DNA of 64,000 nt from contig CM049312.1 in NCBI GenBank assembly GCA_026874595.1, forward strand, positions 66,620,929-66,684,928. The letters are read 5' to 3'. The translations under genes were made by a program, and so were the position numbers. The notes beneath the pieces are model-generated. The model did not search any database. It saw only the letters and a program-made list of their open reading frames with translations, and was not told where the DNA came from. The DNA comes from Sipunculus nudus. Taxonomy: Eukaryota > Annelida > Sipuncula > Golfingiida > Sipunculidae. Positions 1 to 12,255 of the stretch are shown one piece after another (the stretch's first letter is position 1; each line of letters starts with the position of its first letter).

Positions 1-3000
1 TATTCTGAAATAAGGGGTCTTATTTTTCTAACTTTGTCAGTTTTAAAGCTAGAGAGGTCTAGTTTTTTGCATCAGGTAGCATTTAACAAGTACTGCAAGA
101 TTAAATTAAAAGTTTCGCGATATCTCCTATAATATCTCGTCAAACGAGATATTTCGAGATTTCAGTAATCTTGCCCTGGAGGTCACAGTTTTGCAGGAAT
201 CTTTTGGAAACTGACATATCGTAAGTCCTACACTATTATCTCGAAATTGTTTTTCCATTTTTTGAATGCGGCCGCTAGGTGGCGCTATATGCAAACCTCC
301 ACAACATGTCATGTTTTGGTCATATCTCCAAAACTTAAAGCCTCAATTACATAAACTATATCTTATTTTCTTCCTCTGAGTCTTTTCAAAGTCCTGGTGG
401 AGTCATTTCTTCCCAATCTTGAGTCACTTTGTCAGTGTGTCCGTCTGTTTCTCAGTTGTGTTCAAATTCGCCTGCTTACCGGTTCTTGCGTCTCACAAAT
501 AGCATTCTACAGGCCACAGTTTTGAAAGAATCCTTTTAAAACTATTACATCTTATGTCTTACACTAATATCTCGAAACAGATTTTTCATTTTCCAGAATT
601 GGCCGCTAGGGGGCGGTGCACTCAAACTTGCACAACATATCATTTTTTGGCCATATCTCCAAACCTATAAACCTCATTTACATAAACTATAGCTTATTTT
701 CTTCCTCTGGGTCTTTCCAAAAACCTGGTGTATTCATTTGGTCTCAATCTTAAGTCACTTTGTCTGTGTGTCCGTCTGTTTCTCAGTTGTCCTCAAATTC
801 GCCTGCTTGCCGGTTCTTGCGTCTCACATGTAGCATTCTACAGGCCACAGTTTTGAAAGAATCCTTTTAAAACTATTACATCTTATGTCTTACACTTATA
901 TCTCGAAACAAATTTTTCATTTTCCAGATATGGCCGCTAGGGGGCGGTGCACTCAAACTTCCACAACATATCATTTTTTGCCCATATCTCCAAAAGTATA
1001 AACCTCATTTACATAAACTATAGCTTCTTATCTCTTTCTCTGAGGTTTCTCCATCACATGATTAAGTCAACTGGTCTCAATCTTGGGTCAGTTTGTCAGT
1101 ATGTTTGTCTGTTTGTCAGTTTTCCTCAATTTCGCCTGCTTCCTGGTTATTGCGTCTCAAATGTAGCATTCTACTGGCCACAGTTTTGCAGGAATCGTTT
1201 TATAAATTACACTTGTCATATATTGTGATGATATCTGGAAGTCGTATGTTTATTATTCAAATAAGTCAAAGGTCAAGGTCAAGGTAATCAAAATATATCA
1301 AAATCTTATTTTCTTTAGAACTTTGTTAATATTGGTTCTTTCTTCACAAACTATGGATTATTTTCTTTCACTTTGACACTGCTCGTTCATCTGACTAACT
1401 TTACATCATTTCCGGCAAGCGCGTGACCTCAGGTCATCTAGTTTGTTTGTCTGTATGTCCTCGCTCTACAAGCCACCATTTTGCACCAATCTTCCTGAAA
1501 CTTATAGATAAAGTGTATAATCGGTTCTTCTCGGAACCTATTGTTTTTGGTCATGATCGGTCAAGGGTCAAGGTCAGGGTCAACAAAAAGCTCTAAAACG
1601 GTTTTTCCTTCATATCTTCGTCAAAAATAGCCGCAGGCACCTAATCTGTAGCCCGTTTTATTTGCCACTGCATGGCCACTTCCGACACTGCAAACTTGCC
1701 TCATTTCGCTGTTACCATGGTTACGCAATTTTGGGGAGAAATCATGGAATTTCGTGATATTTTTCAAATTTGCAGCAATCATACTGATTCTGAGATATTT
1801 TATGTAACACAAGAATATCTCGAAATTGTTTTTTCAGATTTTGGAAATGGCCGCCAGGGGGCGTTGCAGATGAAAAAAACATGAAAATTTGTTTTGGTGC
1901 TATACCTCCACAACTATTAAACATTGGGCCATTTCCATCACAGCGCCTTCAACTGGGGTCCATGGGCTTATTTTTGCGCATAGGTGCCAAAGTGCGCTTT
2001 TGCCAGATTTCTCTATTTTTTGGGGTAAAACTTTTGAAATTTGAAAATATGCAGTTTTCAGCTTTTAACTCTGTCAGTTTTTATGCTAGAGAGGTCAATT
2101 TTTTTGCATCTTGTAGCCCTTGGTGAGTTCTCGGTGATCCAATCGAAAATCTTGCAAAATCTCGCACCGTTTCTCGTCGAATGAGATTTTCGCCATTTCA
2201 CGGTAACATGCCCTATAGGCCACAGATATGCAGGCATCGTTTTGAAACTGATACATGTTACGTCATACATTAATATCTCGAAAGCAATTTTTCAGTTTTT
2301 GGAAAATAACCGCTAGGGGGCGCTGCACTGCAACCCCGTACCTACTATAATTGTTTAACCATATCTCCAAAACTACACATTTTAGGTACATAAACTGTAC
2401 ACCATATGAATTGGCGTTTCGTGGCCTTTCTGCCCATGGCCTCTTTTGTTTAATCATACACGGTCCCCACAAGTTTTAGCAACTTTGTAAAAAATGGAAA
2501 CCCGCATGCACATATACATATGCCATCACGCATGCATGCACGCGTTTTAGTATGAAAGACAGACACGCTTTCCCGTGACTGCAAAAATTATAGCGTTTGC
2601 CGTATAAAAGAAGTAACCACAGGCACTCTTTGCGGGCCGGTTTGCCATTTCTGTCACGTTATAGATTATTGCTTGCCGGAATCAGAGATTTCGACAAGTA
2701 TGTTGATCAGTTCCGTTTGTTGCTTGCCGGAAATCTTCGATTTTCGCAAGCTGGTTGGTCAGTCGCGGATGTCTGTCAGTCTGTTTGTTTGTCTGTCCAG
2801 TCTCTACAGGTCGCAATTTTGATCCCATCGCTTTCAAACTTTCACAGTTTGTGTAAAATCAAAAATGCAAGAAGCCTATTGTTTTTGGGCAATATAGGTC
2901 AAAGGTCAAGGTCAAGGTCATCAAAAGTTCCTAAAGTGCTCTTTTCTTCATATCTCCATTACTATTTGTCATAGCCACTTCAAACATGGCTCATTTTAAT

Positions 3001-4085
3001 CGGCATTCCAAGGCCTTTCTTCTGATATATATGTTGCTGAAATCTGCTGTTTCTATGGTTACACATTTTTGGGGGAAAACTCATGATTTTCGAAAATAAA
3101 AGGCCTAATTTTTGTAACTTTGTCAGTTTTATAGCTAGAGAGGTCTGGTTTTTTTCATAATGTAGCCCGTCAAGAGTTCCCGACGATCCAATACCAAGTC
3201 TCGCCAATTCTAGCATTAGATCTCGCCATACGAGATATTTCGTGATATCATTAATGATACCCTAGATGCCACAAATTTGAAGTATTTGTTATGAAACTGA
3301 TATATTTTATATCCAACAGCAATATCTCGAAATTATTTTTCCATTTTTTTAATTTGACCGCCAGGGGGCGCTGCAGCGAATACACAGTGACATATCTTGT
3401 TTTGACCATATCTCCAAAACAATTGATCTTACTTACATAAATTATAGCTTATTTTCTTGTCCTGAGTCTTCCCTATATTCTGGTTGGGTCATCTGGTCTC
3501 AATCTTGTGTCACTTTGTCAGTGTGTCTGTCTGTTTGTCTGCTGTCCACAATCACGCCCGCTGGTTGGTGTAGCATGTTACATATAGCAAAGTACAAGCC
3601 ATAGTTTTTAACGAATCTTTTTGAAACTAGTACATCTTATATCTGAGACTAATATCTAGAAACAGGTATTTCATTTTCTGGCTGTGGCCGCTAGGGTACG
3701 CTGCAGTCAACCCCGCTCGAACATGTCGTCTTTCGGCCATATCTCCAAAAATGTTAGTCGTAATTACATATATTATAACTTATATTCTTGCCTTGAGTCT
3801 TCTGGATGTTATCGATGGGTCATCTTGCCTGAATCAATTGTCACTTTGTCAGTATGGCCGTCTGTTTGTCCGGTGTCTTCATTTTCGCTTGCTTGCCGGT
3901 GCTTGTATCTTACATATAGCAATGTACAGGCCACATTTTTGCACGAATCCTTTTGAAACTGGTACATCTTCTGTCTTGTACTAATATCTAGAAATTTGTT
4001 TTTCATTTTGTGAATATGGCCGCTAGGGGGCGCAGCAGTCAACCCACCCTAGCATATCGTCTTTTGACCATATCTCCAAAAAAAG
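1..4085. repeat. array of ~330 bp repeat units with a GGCCGCTAGGGGGCG core
   Basis: At least eight diverged copies of one unit are visible. The core GGCCGCTAGGGGGCGCTGCA or a close variant recurs near 273, 601, 929, 1849, 2312, 3357, 3687 and 4020. The best-preserved neighbours are 328-333 bp apart. Each core is followed by a CATATCTCCAAAAC motif and then by a stretch like GTCAGTGTGTCCGTCTGTTT. The copies at about 380-700 and 710-1030 are nearly identical, so local amplification is fairly recent; wider spacings reflect insertions or other units. Some units carry AGGTCA tandem motifs (1270-1281, 1568-1576, 2903-2920). No long reading frame persists, and the short open frames here are by-products of the repeat. 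Confidence 0.85.
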
Positions 4086-7000
4086 GGACAGAGCTGTAAA
4101 GATGACAGCAATGTCTCAAAGGTTATTGAGACTATGCACGCGAAATGCCTGTCGGCCATATTGGATTTAAAAGAAGTCTGAAAGTTGATAGTGCACATCC
4201 CTTCATAGGAGTCCGTATATCGCCAAATTTTACGGCAATTAATTAATGGTCTTGAAATAATGGTATACTAGACATACTGGATTTTGAGACCTCATACACT
4301 CTAAGAAAAATGGTTCTTGATGGTTCTTTTAAGCACCCAACTGGTTCTGGATAGAACCATGGTTCTTTCTAGAACTCTTTCCCCCGTGAATTGGTTCCAG
4401 ATAAAACCAGGAGATTCGTAACATGACTTTACTCAAAATTAGGTTCTAGATGAAACCCGTGTTTGACTGGATAGCCAGACGGTTAGGACACCCATGCGCA
4501 GCTTTATTTGAACTGAAGAAGTCCTCGGTCAGGTTGTTTTGGTTGCTGGATATATTAGAAGAGAAAACAGTATATGAGGTATGACTGATGTTTATATATA
4601 ATTTCATGTGAAGAACGTCGAAGTTATAAGTCTAGAGATTTACTGTCCAGCGAATTAGTCTCCGTCTGTGAATGGATTTACGTTCAATTGATCTAAACGT
4701 CGACAAATTCCAATGATAAACATGCTACTGCGTGCAGCAAGTAATAAAAGTCATAGTAACACAAGTCACGTAGAAAGATTTCCAGCATTGAAAAGGAACA
4801 GTCATCAAACAAAAGTCTAAATCAGCTCGAGTGACTGAAACTGAACAACTGGACGATTATCATGGAATACATGTATTACAACCTGTATCCAATGTTTACA
4901 AGTCTCTATCATTTCTTTAGATTGTTCGACAGATCATTTATTATACATCAGGACAAGCCTGCTATATTAAGTTTTGTCAGTAAATGGTACCGATTGGAGC
5001 CTGTTTTGAAAACTTATAGGGATTTCAACACTTCGCCTAGAGAAAAAAACGGACTCTCTCAATGTATAGTTACACCCGATTGCACAATGACAGAAGGTGT
5101 TATCTAATAACTCGGTGTTTTATAATGGACTAATTATTACCAATCATAGACTTTACTTAATTAACACCTGCAATTCTCTTCGTAGTAAAAAGAAAAATCT
5201 GCCTGGCTAGCAATAGAGCAAATAAAAAAGAATTTGGCAGGAATTTTCCTTTGAAAAGGGAAGTTAATATAACGTGTTTAACACAGAAAGTTATTCCAGA
5301 GTTATACATGTACTTAAATTGCAACGTGTCAAGTGGTACATATTCACATGGAATTGTGTATCACAAAACAAAATATAAGATTTTTATGTGTGTAATTACA
5401 TCTAATTGTGATAAACATACAAACATTTTAAAGAATAAGACAAGGTTACTTATTAATTATTAATATTGACACATCTTTGTAATCCAATGCACATTATGCA
5501 TTCTATTTTGCTTATGTTTATATTTTGTTTTGGACACTTTAGTAATGGGGATTTCAATACATATGTTCATGAGGGACAGAACTGGGCCTCTCAAAGTGCG
5601 GTTAGGCTTAATTACACATTCGTTTAAGGCGTCCTCTTATTTACCTGGTGTTGCATTGATTAATTACGTGTCTTACCAAGTTTGGGATATACTGGTCACC
5701 CATCCATTCTTTCTCTTTGCAGGAACCAGATAAATCTGCCTGGCTAGCAAGAATGCAAATGAAAAAGGAAGAGTGGATTTTTTTGTGATAGGGCTGACGA
5801 TTAAAACATGGTACGTTATTCAAGAGTAATTTCTTAATCATTAAAACTGATTTTAGTTATTCATTGGCATTGTGTATCACAAAGCAAAAATAAATAGGTA
5901 TTGTTTTGTCTGTGTTCAACACCTAAAGCTAAAAGGAGACAAATAATTTGAAAGCAAGGTAATAAGTATTATATGAATAGAATAGAATAAGTTTATTCAT
6001 GAAAAGGCTTCAGGCCCAAAGTTCCAAAAAAAGAAACATCAACATAGTAATACAATATAAATATTTAATTGTCATTTTAACCAAGTATCAACAAATAATC
6101 GATCTAATTTATACGGAGTTGGTTTTCTAGACCACGGTTTACCTGCTTCCGTTCTGATTTAACTCTCCTAATTCGGCAGACGTGTCGATGGTGTGCTCTT
6201 CTAGGACAAGTTTGTTTTATTTTGCGGGATAATGCCCTACTGAGCTGAATAATTAATAAATTTAATATTTTCCCATTAGGTGCCCCTATTGAAACCCCCG
6301 CCAGAATCTACTAATCAGTCGTTCGTTTACAGTGCACGTTTCATGTAAAACGTTGTCATGGTTCATAAACACGGGTTCACCAAGCGAGTGACAGAACAAC
6401 TGAATACGAATTGCATACTCGGGGACAAAGGAATAGGCCCTTATAATCATTCCTTTGTGGAATTGTGATTATGGCACTTAAGAAAAAATATATTATGGCT
6501 ATTCCTCAAGAAAATGTCATGGATTAAGATTTCAGTTTTACTCTACCCTTCTACAAAAATTCAGCAAAATCTGTATATTACATTTTGCGTTAATTTGCTT
6601 AAGGTGGCAGGAATGGTCCCCCACCTGACCTGACTTTGTTTCAGTTTTTCCTTTGCATGGAACAATCTAATGCTTTAATACCACCTAAAGTATACATTTT
6701 CTGAAAGCTTAGAAAATTATCTATAGTTTGGTTATAATAAATTATGTTTCCGAGGAACAGGTTTGAATTTGTAAGAATTTTAATTTAATTTTAAATAACA
6801 ATGTTGACAGTCACATGAATTTGGTCAAGACGGTGGTTCTTATCAAACCATGCTATAATAACATGGATTAATTGACTATTTTGCTTTAAAAACGTATAAA
6901 AACGATAAAAGTTTGTCCTGTCACACCAGAGACTTGTCAAACACCACGTGCATGGACTCCAGTAGGCGGAGCTTACAGTTTTGGCCGAGTGCCAAAGTGC

Positions 7001-7320
7001 GCTGAGCACTCGACAACCGGGACCCGCGGCTGAACAGGTGCAAGGAGCGCGGGATCTATGGCCGTTCAAGGAGAACGAAGATTGATTTACTTATCACGGT
7101 TATCATACATTGTAGGTATTTGGGAGTTGACAATAGAGACGAGTTTATAACGATCATACAAATCTCGTATAAAATTATATATTTACCGACTACCGAGCGC
7201 CAACATCCGTGTCATGGAGAGTGCCTCGTATTAGTTATTATAAATAGTTGTACATTCCATGTAAAATAAATAAAGTTTATATTTAAATCTCGCATACACA
7301 TACGAGTCATATGTGAAATC
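4086..7320. other. intergenic stretch, no gene recognised
   Basis: No conserved protein is recognisable. Around 4300-4460 there are several imperfect GGTTCT...AGAACC inverted motifs. A short phrase, TCTGCCTGGCTAGCAA, occurs at about 5197 and again at about 5736. At 5980-6000 there is a GAATAGAATAGAATAAG tract next to TTTATTC, which resembles the tail of a minus-strand retroelement but has no coding part attached. 6950-7070 is locally richer in G+C. Confidence 0.5.
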
Positions 7321-7325
7321 TGGAC

Positions 7326-7475
7326 TTATTGTTTATTGGAGGGAAGTACAAAAGCGGCTGACAATAGCGCGTTTAGTTGATAACACTGCCAAAGTCGATA
7401 GGTGTCGGCCTCCGGTTTTTCTTCATGCGTAAACGTAGAGATGCCGTCATCTGACGATTTATCGTCGCTGGCCAT
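7326..7475 (-). CDS. possible small first coding exon (49 codons open)
   Basis: On the minus strand an ATG at 7475-7473, in a good context (AAACTGATGGCC), opens a 49-residue frame beginning MASDDKSSDDGISTF and ending at TAA 7328-7326. The first 30 residues are acidic and polar, rich in Ser, Asp, Glu and Lys, like the disordered start of a nuclear or cytosolic protein. The surrounding 7380-7600 is unusually rich in CpG for this window, as at a promoter or first exon. No downstream exon was identified; a weak GT inside GGCAGTGTTA near 7384 could be a donor. I recognise no family, and this may be chance. Confidence 0.25.
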   Translation of the reverse strand: MASDDKSSDDGISTFTHEEKPEADTYRLWQCYQLNALLSAAFVLPSNKQ

Positions 7476-7479
7476 CAGT

Positions 7480-9120
7480 TTGATCACGGAAGTAGGTTTG
7501 GCCCGCTGAGACTTGATATCATTCGACTGCTTCCGTTTTTAAGTGGCATTCGGGATTTGCGTCGTCGGCCCTCGTAGTTTCGTTTGGTATTTTCGTAATA
7601 TTTATTTGTTGCGGTGTGTTGACAGTTGGCCTATGAATATCATAGACGTTATGGTTGGGATATTAAGCAGCTTATTATAAAGTAATTTTACGTATATGTC
7701 GATAGGCTCAGGATATAGCAGAAATAACATGATGTCAAGTGAAAATTTGTGTTTCGGCCAATGACACTAACAGATCATTCACAAGGAGGGGTTTGTTTGC
7801 ACACTAATTAGCTAAAGTTAGGGTTGCTCTCCAACGCTTATCAGTTGTATGCTCAGCTAATTAGATTGGGCAAACAAACGTCGACCGTCAGTACTTGCCA
7901 CCTCCTGCACGGAGGTACTTGGCCCATGCATTAATTAAACTCTTGCACCTCGCGATTGGCTGAATGACCCAGGTGAGGGCTGGGGGCTGAGTGATTGACA
8001 GGCCTGTGGCAGGGCTTGAGTTAGTTTACAAACACCCTGTCAACACATCTTGGTGTTTACTGAATAGAAATCACCCTTTTCCACAAAATGCAACCGGTGA
8101 CCCAAAATGTGCTCAGCTGCAGTAGATCCGCCCAGTGTTCAATATTACGTATACCTTTTATTGAAAAAACACCAATTTTTAGGATTTTGACCAGTCCTGC
8201 TACCTTAAAGACAATGCAAGGAACCAAGGCTGAAATGGTTTCTTTGCTAAATGCTTTCATCGAAATAGATCAACCTGCTTTCTTTTTATCTGGGAGAGTT
8301 GTCAAATTTGCATCAGACCTGCCTATTCCATGACAATTTACAGTACTTAAACCAAAAATTTGATACTGATGGAATATATTTTTCTTGGCCTATCTTTTTC
8401 ACATTGGCAGCTATACGTTTCGCGTACACGACACTTCAACGACATATGTATGAGTATACAAATAACGCATGTGTCGGGTAACATGTCTTAGATTATACCC
8501 TCAACTGACTACACTGGATAAACATCGTGTTTCACGATGTCGCCTGAGCTTCAAATAATACAAAGCATCTCATATAATCTCACGGTAGAATGCTTCTTTA
8601 TACAATCATTACACCCACGGTATTTCCCAAGCAATGAAGCTGTCGGACCTTTGTTGTTTATGGGGAAAAACTTCTCACTTAAAAATTCGTACATCCTGTA
8701 TATGCCTCACGTCTCTTTCCAAAAATTTTTTTGGGTGAGATCCTGGAAGAGAATAATTTTTTCTTTCTATGTTGATATTTTGGGAGTGTTCCTGGAGAAT
8801 TCTAGCAGAAGTAATCTTTATATCATATAAGTGAAACGCATGACAAAAGTTCCTGCAAAAACCTTAGGATTAAAATATGCGTCGTTTGGTTCCTATCACC
8901 TCATTACAAAAATATACATCGGATAGAGCCGTGGATTTTCCACGGGAGCAGCTAGTACAATAATAATATCAACTTATAAATCAGATTATCAATCTGCCAT
9001 TAATGGTTCAAGGTTAACACTTAATAAGTTACCTGTTTAATAAATTAACTATCCAATGATTGTCCTCTCCTTTTAAATGAATGATATACAAATGCTGCTA
9101 CACTAGCTATCTCACATGGC
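7480..9120. other. intergenic, no gene recognised
   Basis: After the CpG-rich patch near 7400-7600 the sequence becomes AT-rich. Overlapping open frames on both strands at 8057-8333 match no family I know and have no exon-like boundaries. Nothing else is supported. Confidence 0.5.
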
Positions 9121-9129
9121 TCCTTTAAA

Positions 9130-9275
9130 TTAAATAGTTTCTTTTAAATTATGTTTATTTGGTTCTCGCAAGTCAGCTCTTAAGTACTTATCCCTAAAAT
9201 CTACATACATAGGACATTCAAGCATGAAGTGACGTTCATCTTCTAATATGTTAAATTCTCTATTAAAACAGTACA
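9130..9275 (-). pseudogene. LINE reverse-transcriptase C-terminal fragment
   Basis: The minus-strand frame contains EDERHFMLECPMYVDFRDKY. This matches the C-terminal finger-like segment of many non-LTR retrotransposon polymerases (pattern: Cys, then D-E-x-H-F-x-x-x-C-P-x-Y, then R-x-K-Y). About 45 residues can be read, with no catalytic domain nearby, so it is a truncated relic. The family assignment beyond LINE is not possible from this piece. Confidence 0.6.
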
Positions 9276-9329
9276 TAAGTGTTATAAGACAATTAAGAAG
9301 AAAGTGAGAATAATTACGCATTCTATGTT

Positions 9330-11060
9330 AATATACCTTTGTGAAAAATACATGTATATTATGTTTATAATAGTTTTATTTAACTACAGTTGAAATAATT
9401 TCACAGTTTACGTGTTAAATATATTTCGGGACGCTTGCCAAAACATGGCAATGTTAACGCAATTATATTCGAAATGCTGGCCCGCAAAGGGAGAGAAAGA
9501 GAGTTCCAATTAGCGGCTTCACAGACAGGACCATCGTATGTTCAATTAATTCTCAGCTGCTGGTAATATGCATATCTCTTATTTTACAGATCGATTCCCT
9601 ACCCTTCCTTACCCAGTACGCATCACGTAATTCAGGGATATGTTGACACAGAATCAGAGATTAATTCGACCGTTGTAGTGTTTGGACGTTATCGCCGATG
9701 ATACAGCTCACTGCAGTACTGATTCTATGCAGGCATATCGTTTTCGATTGAAGATTTTTTAACATAGAAACAATAATACATTTGTCTATGGGACTGGAAT
9801 ACGTTTGAAACGCTCACCAAGGCGTATCATCTGTAATAGCCATACAAACGAAAATATATTTTTGAGGTTCACTGGATATTAAAACCACAAGAAAACAGAA
9901 CACTCTGGGCATTGTGGATGTTCTATTCTTATAGGCATTTTGGTGTGTGCAGATAAGAGAGACCGTGCGAATTATTCAATTTCATTATTAGTATATATAC
10001 CAAGAAAACTGAAATTCTTGCAGGCAAAACACAACATTTGCTTGAATTATCATAACCCTACGCTGAACGATAACAAGGGAATTTATTTTTGAGAAAACGA
10101 CTCGGAACTGTGTGAGGTGTTCACAAACTGTAGCAAATGTCAGTTATACCATTTACGTGCATATATTAGCTAATGCTTTTTGTAATTGCTCTTTTTTCAC
10201 AGACTGATATTAACAACTAAATGAAAATGTGTTTCATTGAAAATTGTGTTTTCTTTTCGCCTCGAAAGTTTCATCACACTTAAAGGATACAAGTATGAAT
10301 ATGATTTTCAGCTATGTTAAAACAAAATATAGTTTTTCAGTGGGATACTGTCCCAATAAGATATGTATAACTATTTTTACATTTATTTTGTGGTGCTTTG
10401 CTCGTGATAAGAAATACATACATCTACATGTTTACTTTTAGGATCTGGTAAGTAATGATGTTAACATTTGACAACTGGAATAGGATGTTTATTGGGCATC
10501 AAGACTGTCGAAGATTGCTTCAGCATTCTTAGAAAAACAAAATAATATATCAAAACAGATGTAACATGGAAAACTGAATACGAATTGAAACATAACAGTG
10601 GAGCCAATCAAACCACTCTATTTGATCTCACACCGAATCAAATAAAAGCATCTTTCCCTAAATATTAACGCTTTTATATACTTGTCATTTCTGAACCTTA
10701 CTCTTCGTTTGATTTATCTATACACAAGGTTGACCAGTTAATATGATTCATTGCAATAACTCACGAATCAAGAACCAAAAACCAAAACTGTTTCGCCAGA
10801 GACGTGAAACAGTTGCTTCATGTATCAGATTCAAAAGAAATCTACTCTTGTTGCGCCTGGCCGGCTACACACAAGCATACTGCTCTTCTTGTACACACCT
10901 AATGAAAGGGTGAGTCGGATTTCAAAAGCTTATTTGTATAAAATATTATCCAGCATGAACTGGTACCCTCATTTGGTCATTATTATATTGTAAAGAACTA
11001 ATTCCGAGGTAGAACTACTACTTTTCTGTTTTCGATCTCTTTCCAGGTTAACGCAAACAT
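9330..11060. other. AT-rich stretch upstream of the LINE, no gene recognised
   Basis: There is no long frame and no recognisable ORF1 protein of a LINE before 11063. The plus-strand 65-codon frame at 10244-10441 has no family resemblance. The 5' end of the retrotransposon at 11063 must lie somewhere in this stretch or at 11063 itself, but no target-site duplication could be found by eye. Confidence 0.4.
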
Positions 11061-11062
11061 AA

Positions 11063-11801
11063 ATGACATTTAATATCAAACTACACAGTATCAATGTCAG
11101 AGGGCTACAAAACCAATTAAAAAGAAGGACGGTATTTCATCTTTTAAAACCACATAAACAAAATATAATTTTTCTGCAGAAAACGCATAGTGCGCCCGAA
11201 AATGAAACGTTGTGGGCTAGAGAATGGGATTCAGAAATTATTTTGCACATGGCACCAAATCCAGCAGAGGAGTAGCTATTTTGTTACCAACTGGCCTAAA
11301 CTACTCAAAATTAGAAATTTCCCATGATGAAGAGGGGAGGATTTTAGTGATGAAAACAAAAATTGAAGATTCAATATTTCTCCTTGTTAATGTATATTTT
11401 CCCACAAAAGATAAAGTTCAGCATCAAATAGATTGGTTAAAAAAGTTAGAACACATCTTACTAAATAGTGATGAAGAAAACATAATAATCGGTGGTGACT
11501 TTAACATAACTCCAAATCCAGATATAGACAAAACTGGGGGACGATCGGGAAAATAGGTCAAGCAGCTAAATATCTTAATCAGTTGATGGAAGAATATGGA
11601 TTGAGCGATGTTTGGAGGATCTTGAATAAAACTAAACGAGCGTATACACGAATACAAAAAAAAAATCCTCCTGTACTTTCAAGAATTGATCTCTGGTTGA
11701 CAACACATTCACTTCTTACCTATGTGAAAACAGCTGACATAAAACCATTTACTCTCTCAGATCACAGTCATATTACATTATCTCTTTGTGGAAAGATGTA
11801 G
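11063..11801 (+). pseudogene. LINE endonuclease domain (APE type), disrupted
   Basis: The domain nicks target DNA to prime reverse transcription. It starts with MTFNIKLHSINVRGLQ, then FLQKTHS. The catalytic Glu of the usual L-Q-E-T-H motif is Lys here (codon 11180-11182). After a frameshift near 11250 come SRGVAILLP, then IGGDFNI (GDFN at 11494-11505), and after a second break SRIDLWL and LSDHSHITLSL (SDH at 11757-11765). All the blocks of an APE-like endonuclease are present in order across about 245 residues. The reading frame is broken by a shift at about 11250, a TAG at 11554 with a shift after it, and a TAG at 11799. The mutated Glu alone would inactivate it. Confidence 0.9.
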
Positions 11802-12255
11802 AGCAAGTGAGGTCCTAGTTACTGGAAATTCAATAATGAGCTTCTGCGTGATGATGAATATGTAAATGTGACTAAAGAAGTTATAAAGGAACTGAAAGCA
11901 AAATACAAAGGATACGAAAATATGAATATAATTTGGGACACGGTCAAATGTGAAATACGGGGTCATACAATAAAATACTCAAAACGAAAAAGCAAAGCAA
12001 AAAAAGCGCTAGAACTTGAATTGAATACACAGATAAGTAACCTTACTACACTTATGGCTGCAAACCCAAAAGATCTAACTGTACATAGTGAGCTGGAACA
12101 CGTAAAATAAAAATTAAATGAAATATATCACACACAAACAAAGGGAGCCATTTTGCGTTCGCAATTAAAATGGCACGAAGAAGGGGAAAGGTGTACAAAA
12201 TATATTCTATCTTTGGAAAAGAGGAATTATAAAAGGAGTTAAAATCATAAAATTA

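Noticed and set aside
7326-9121. tRNA or other structured RNA genes in the G+C-richer patches
   Set aside because: No sequence with properly spaced A and B boxes and a closing acceptor stem was found; the only tRNA-like signals in the window belong to SINEs and the TRIM.
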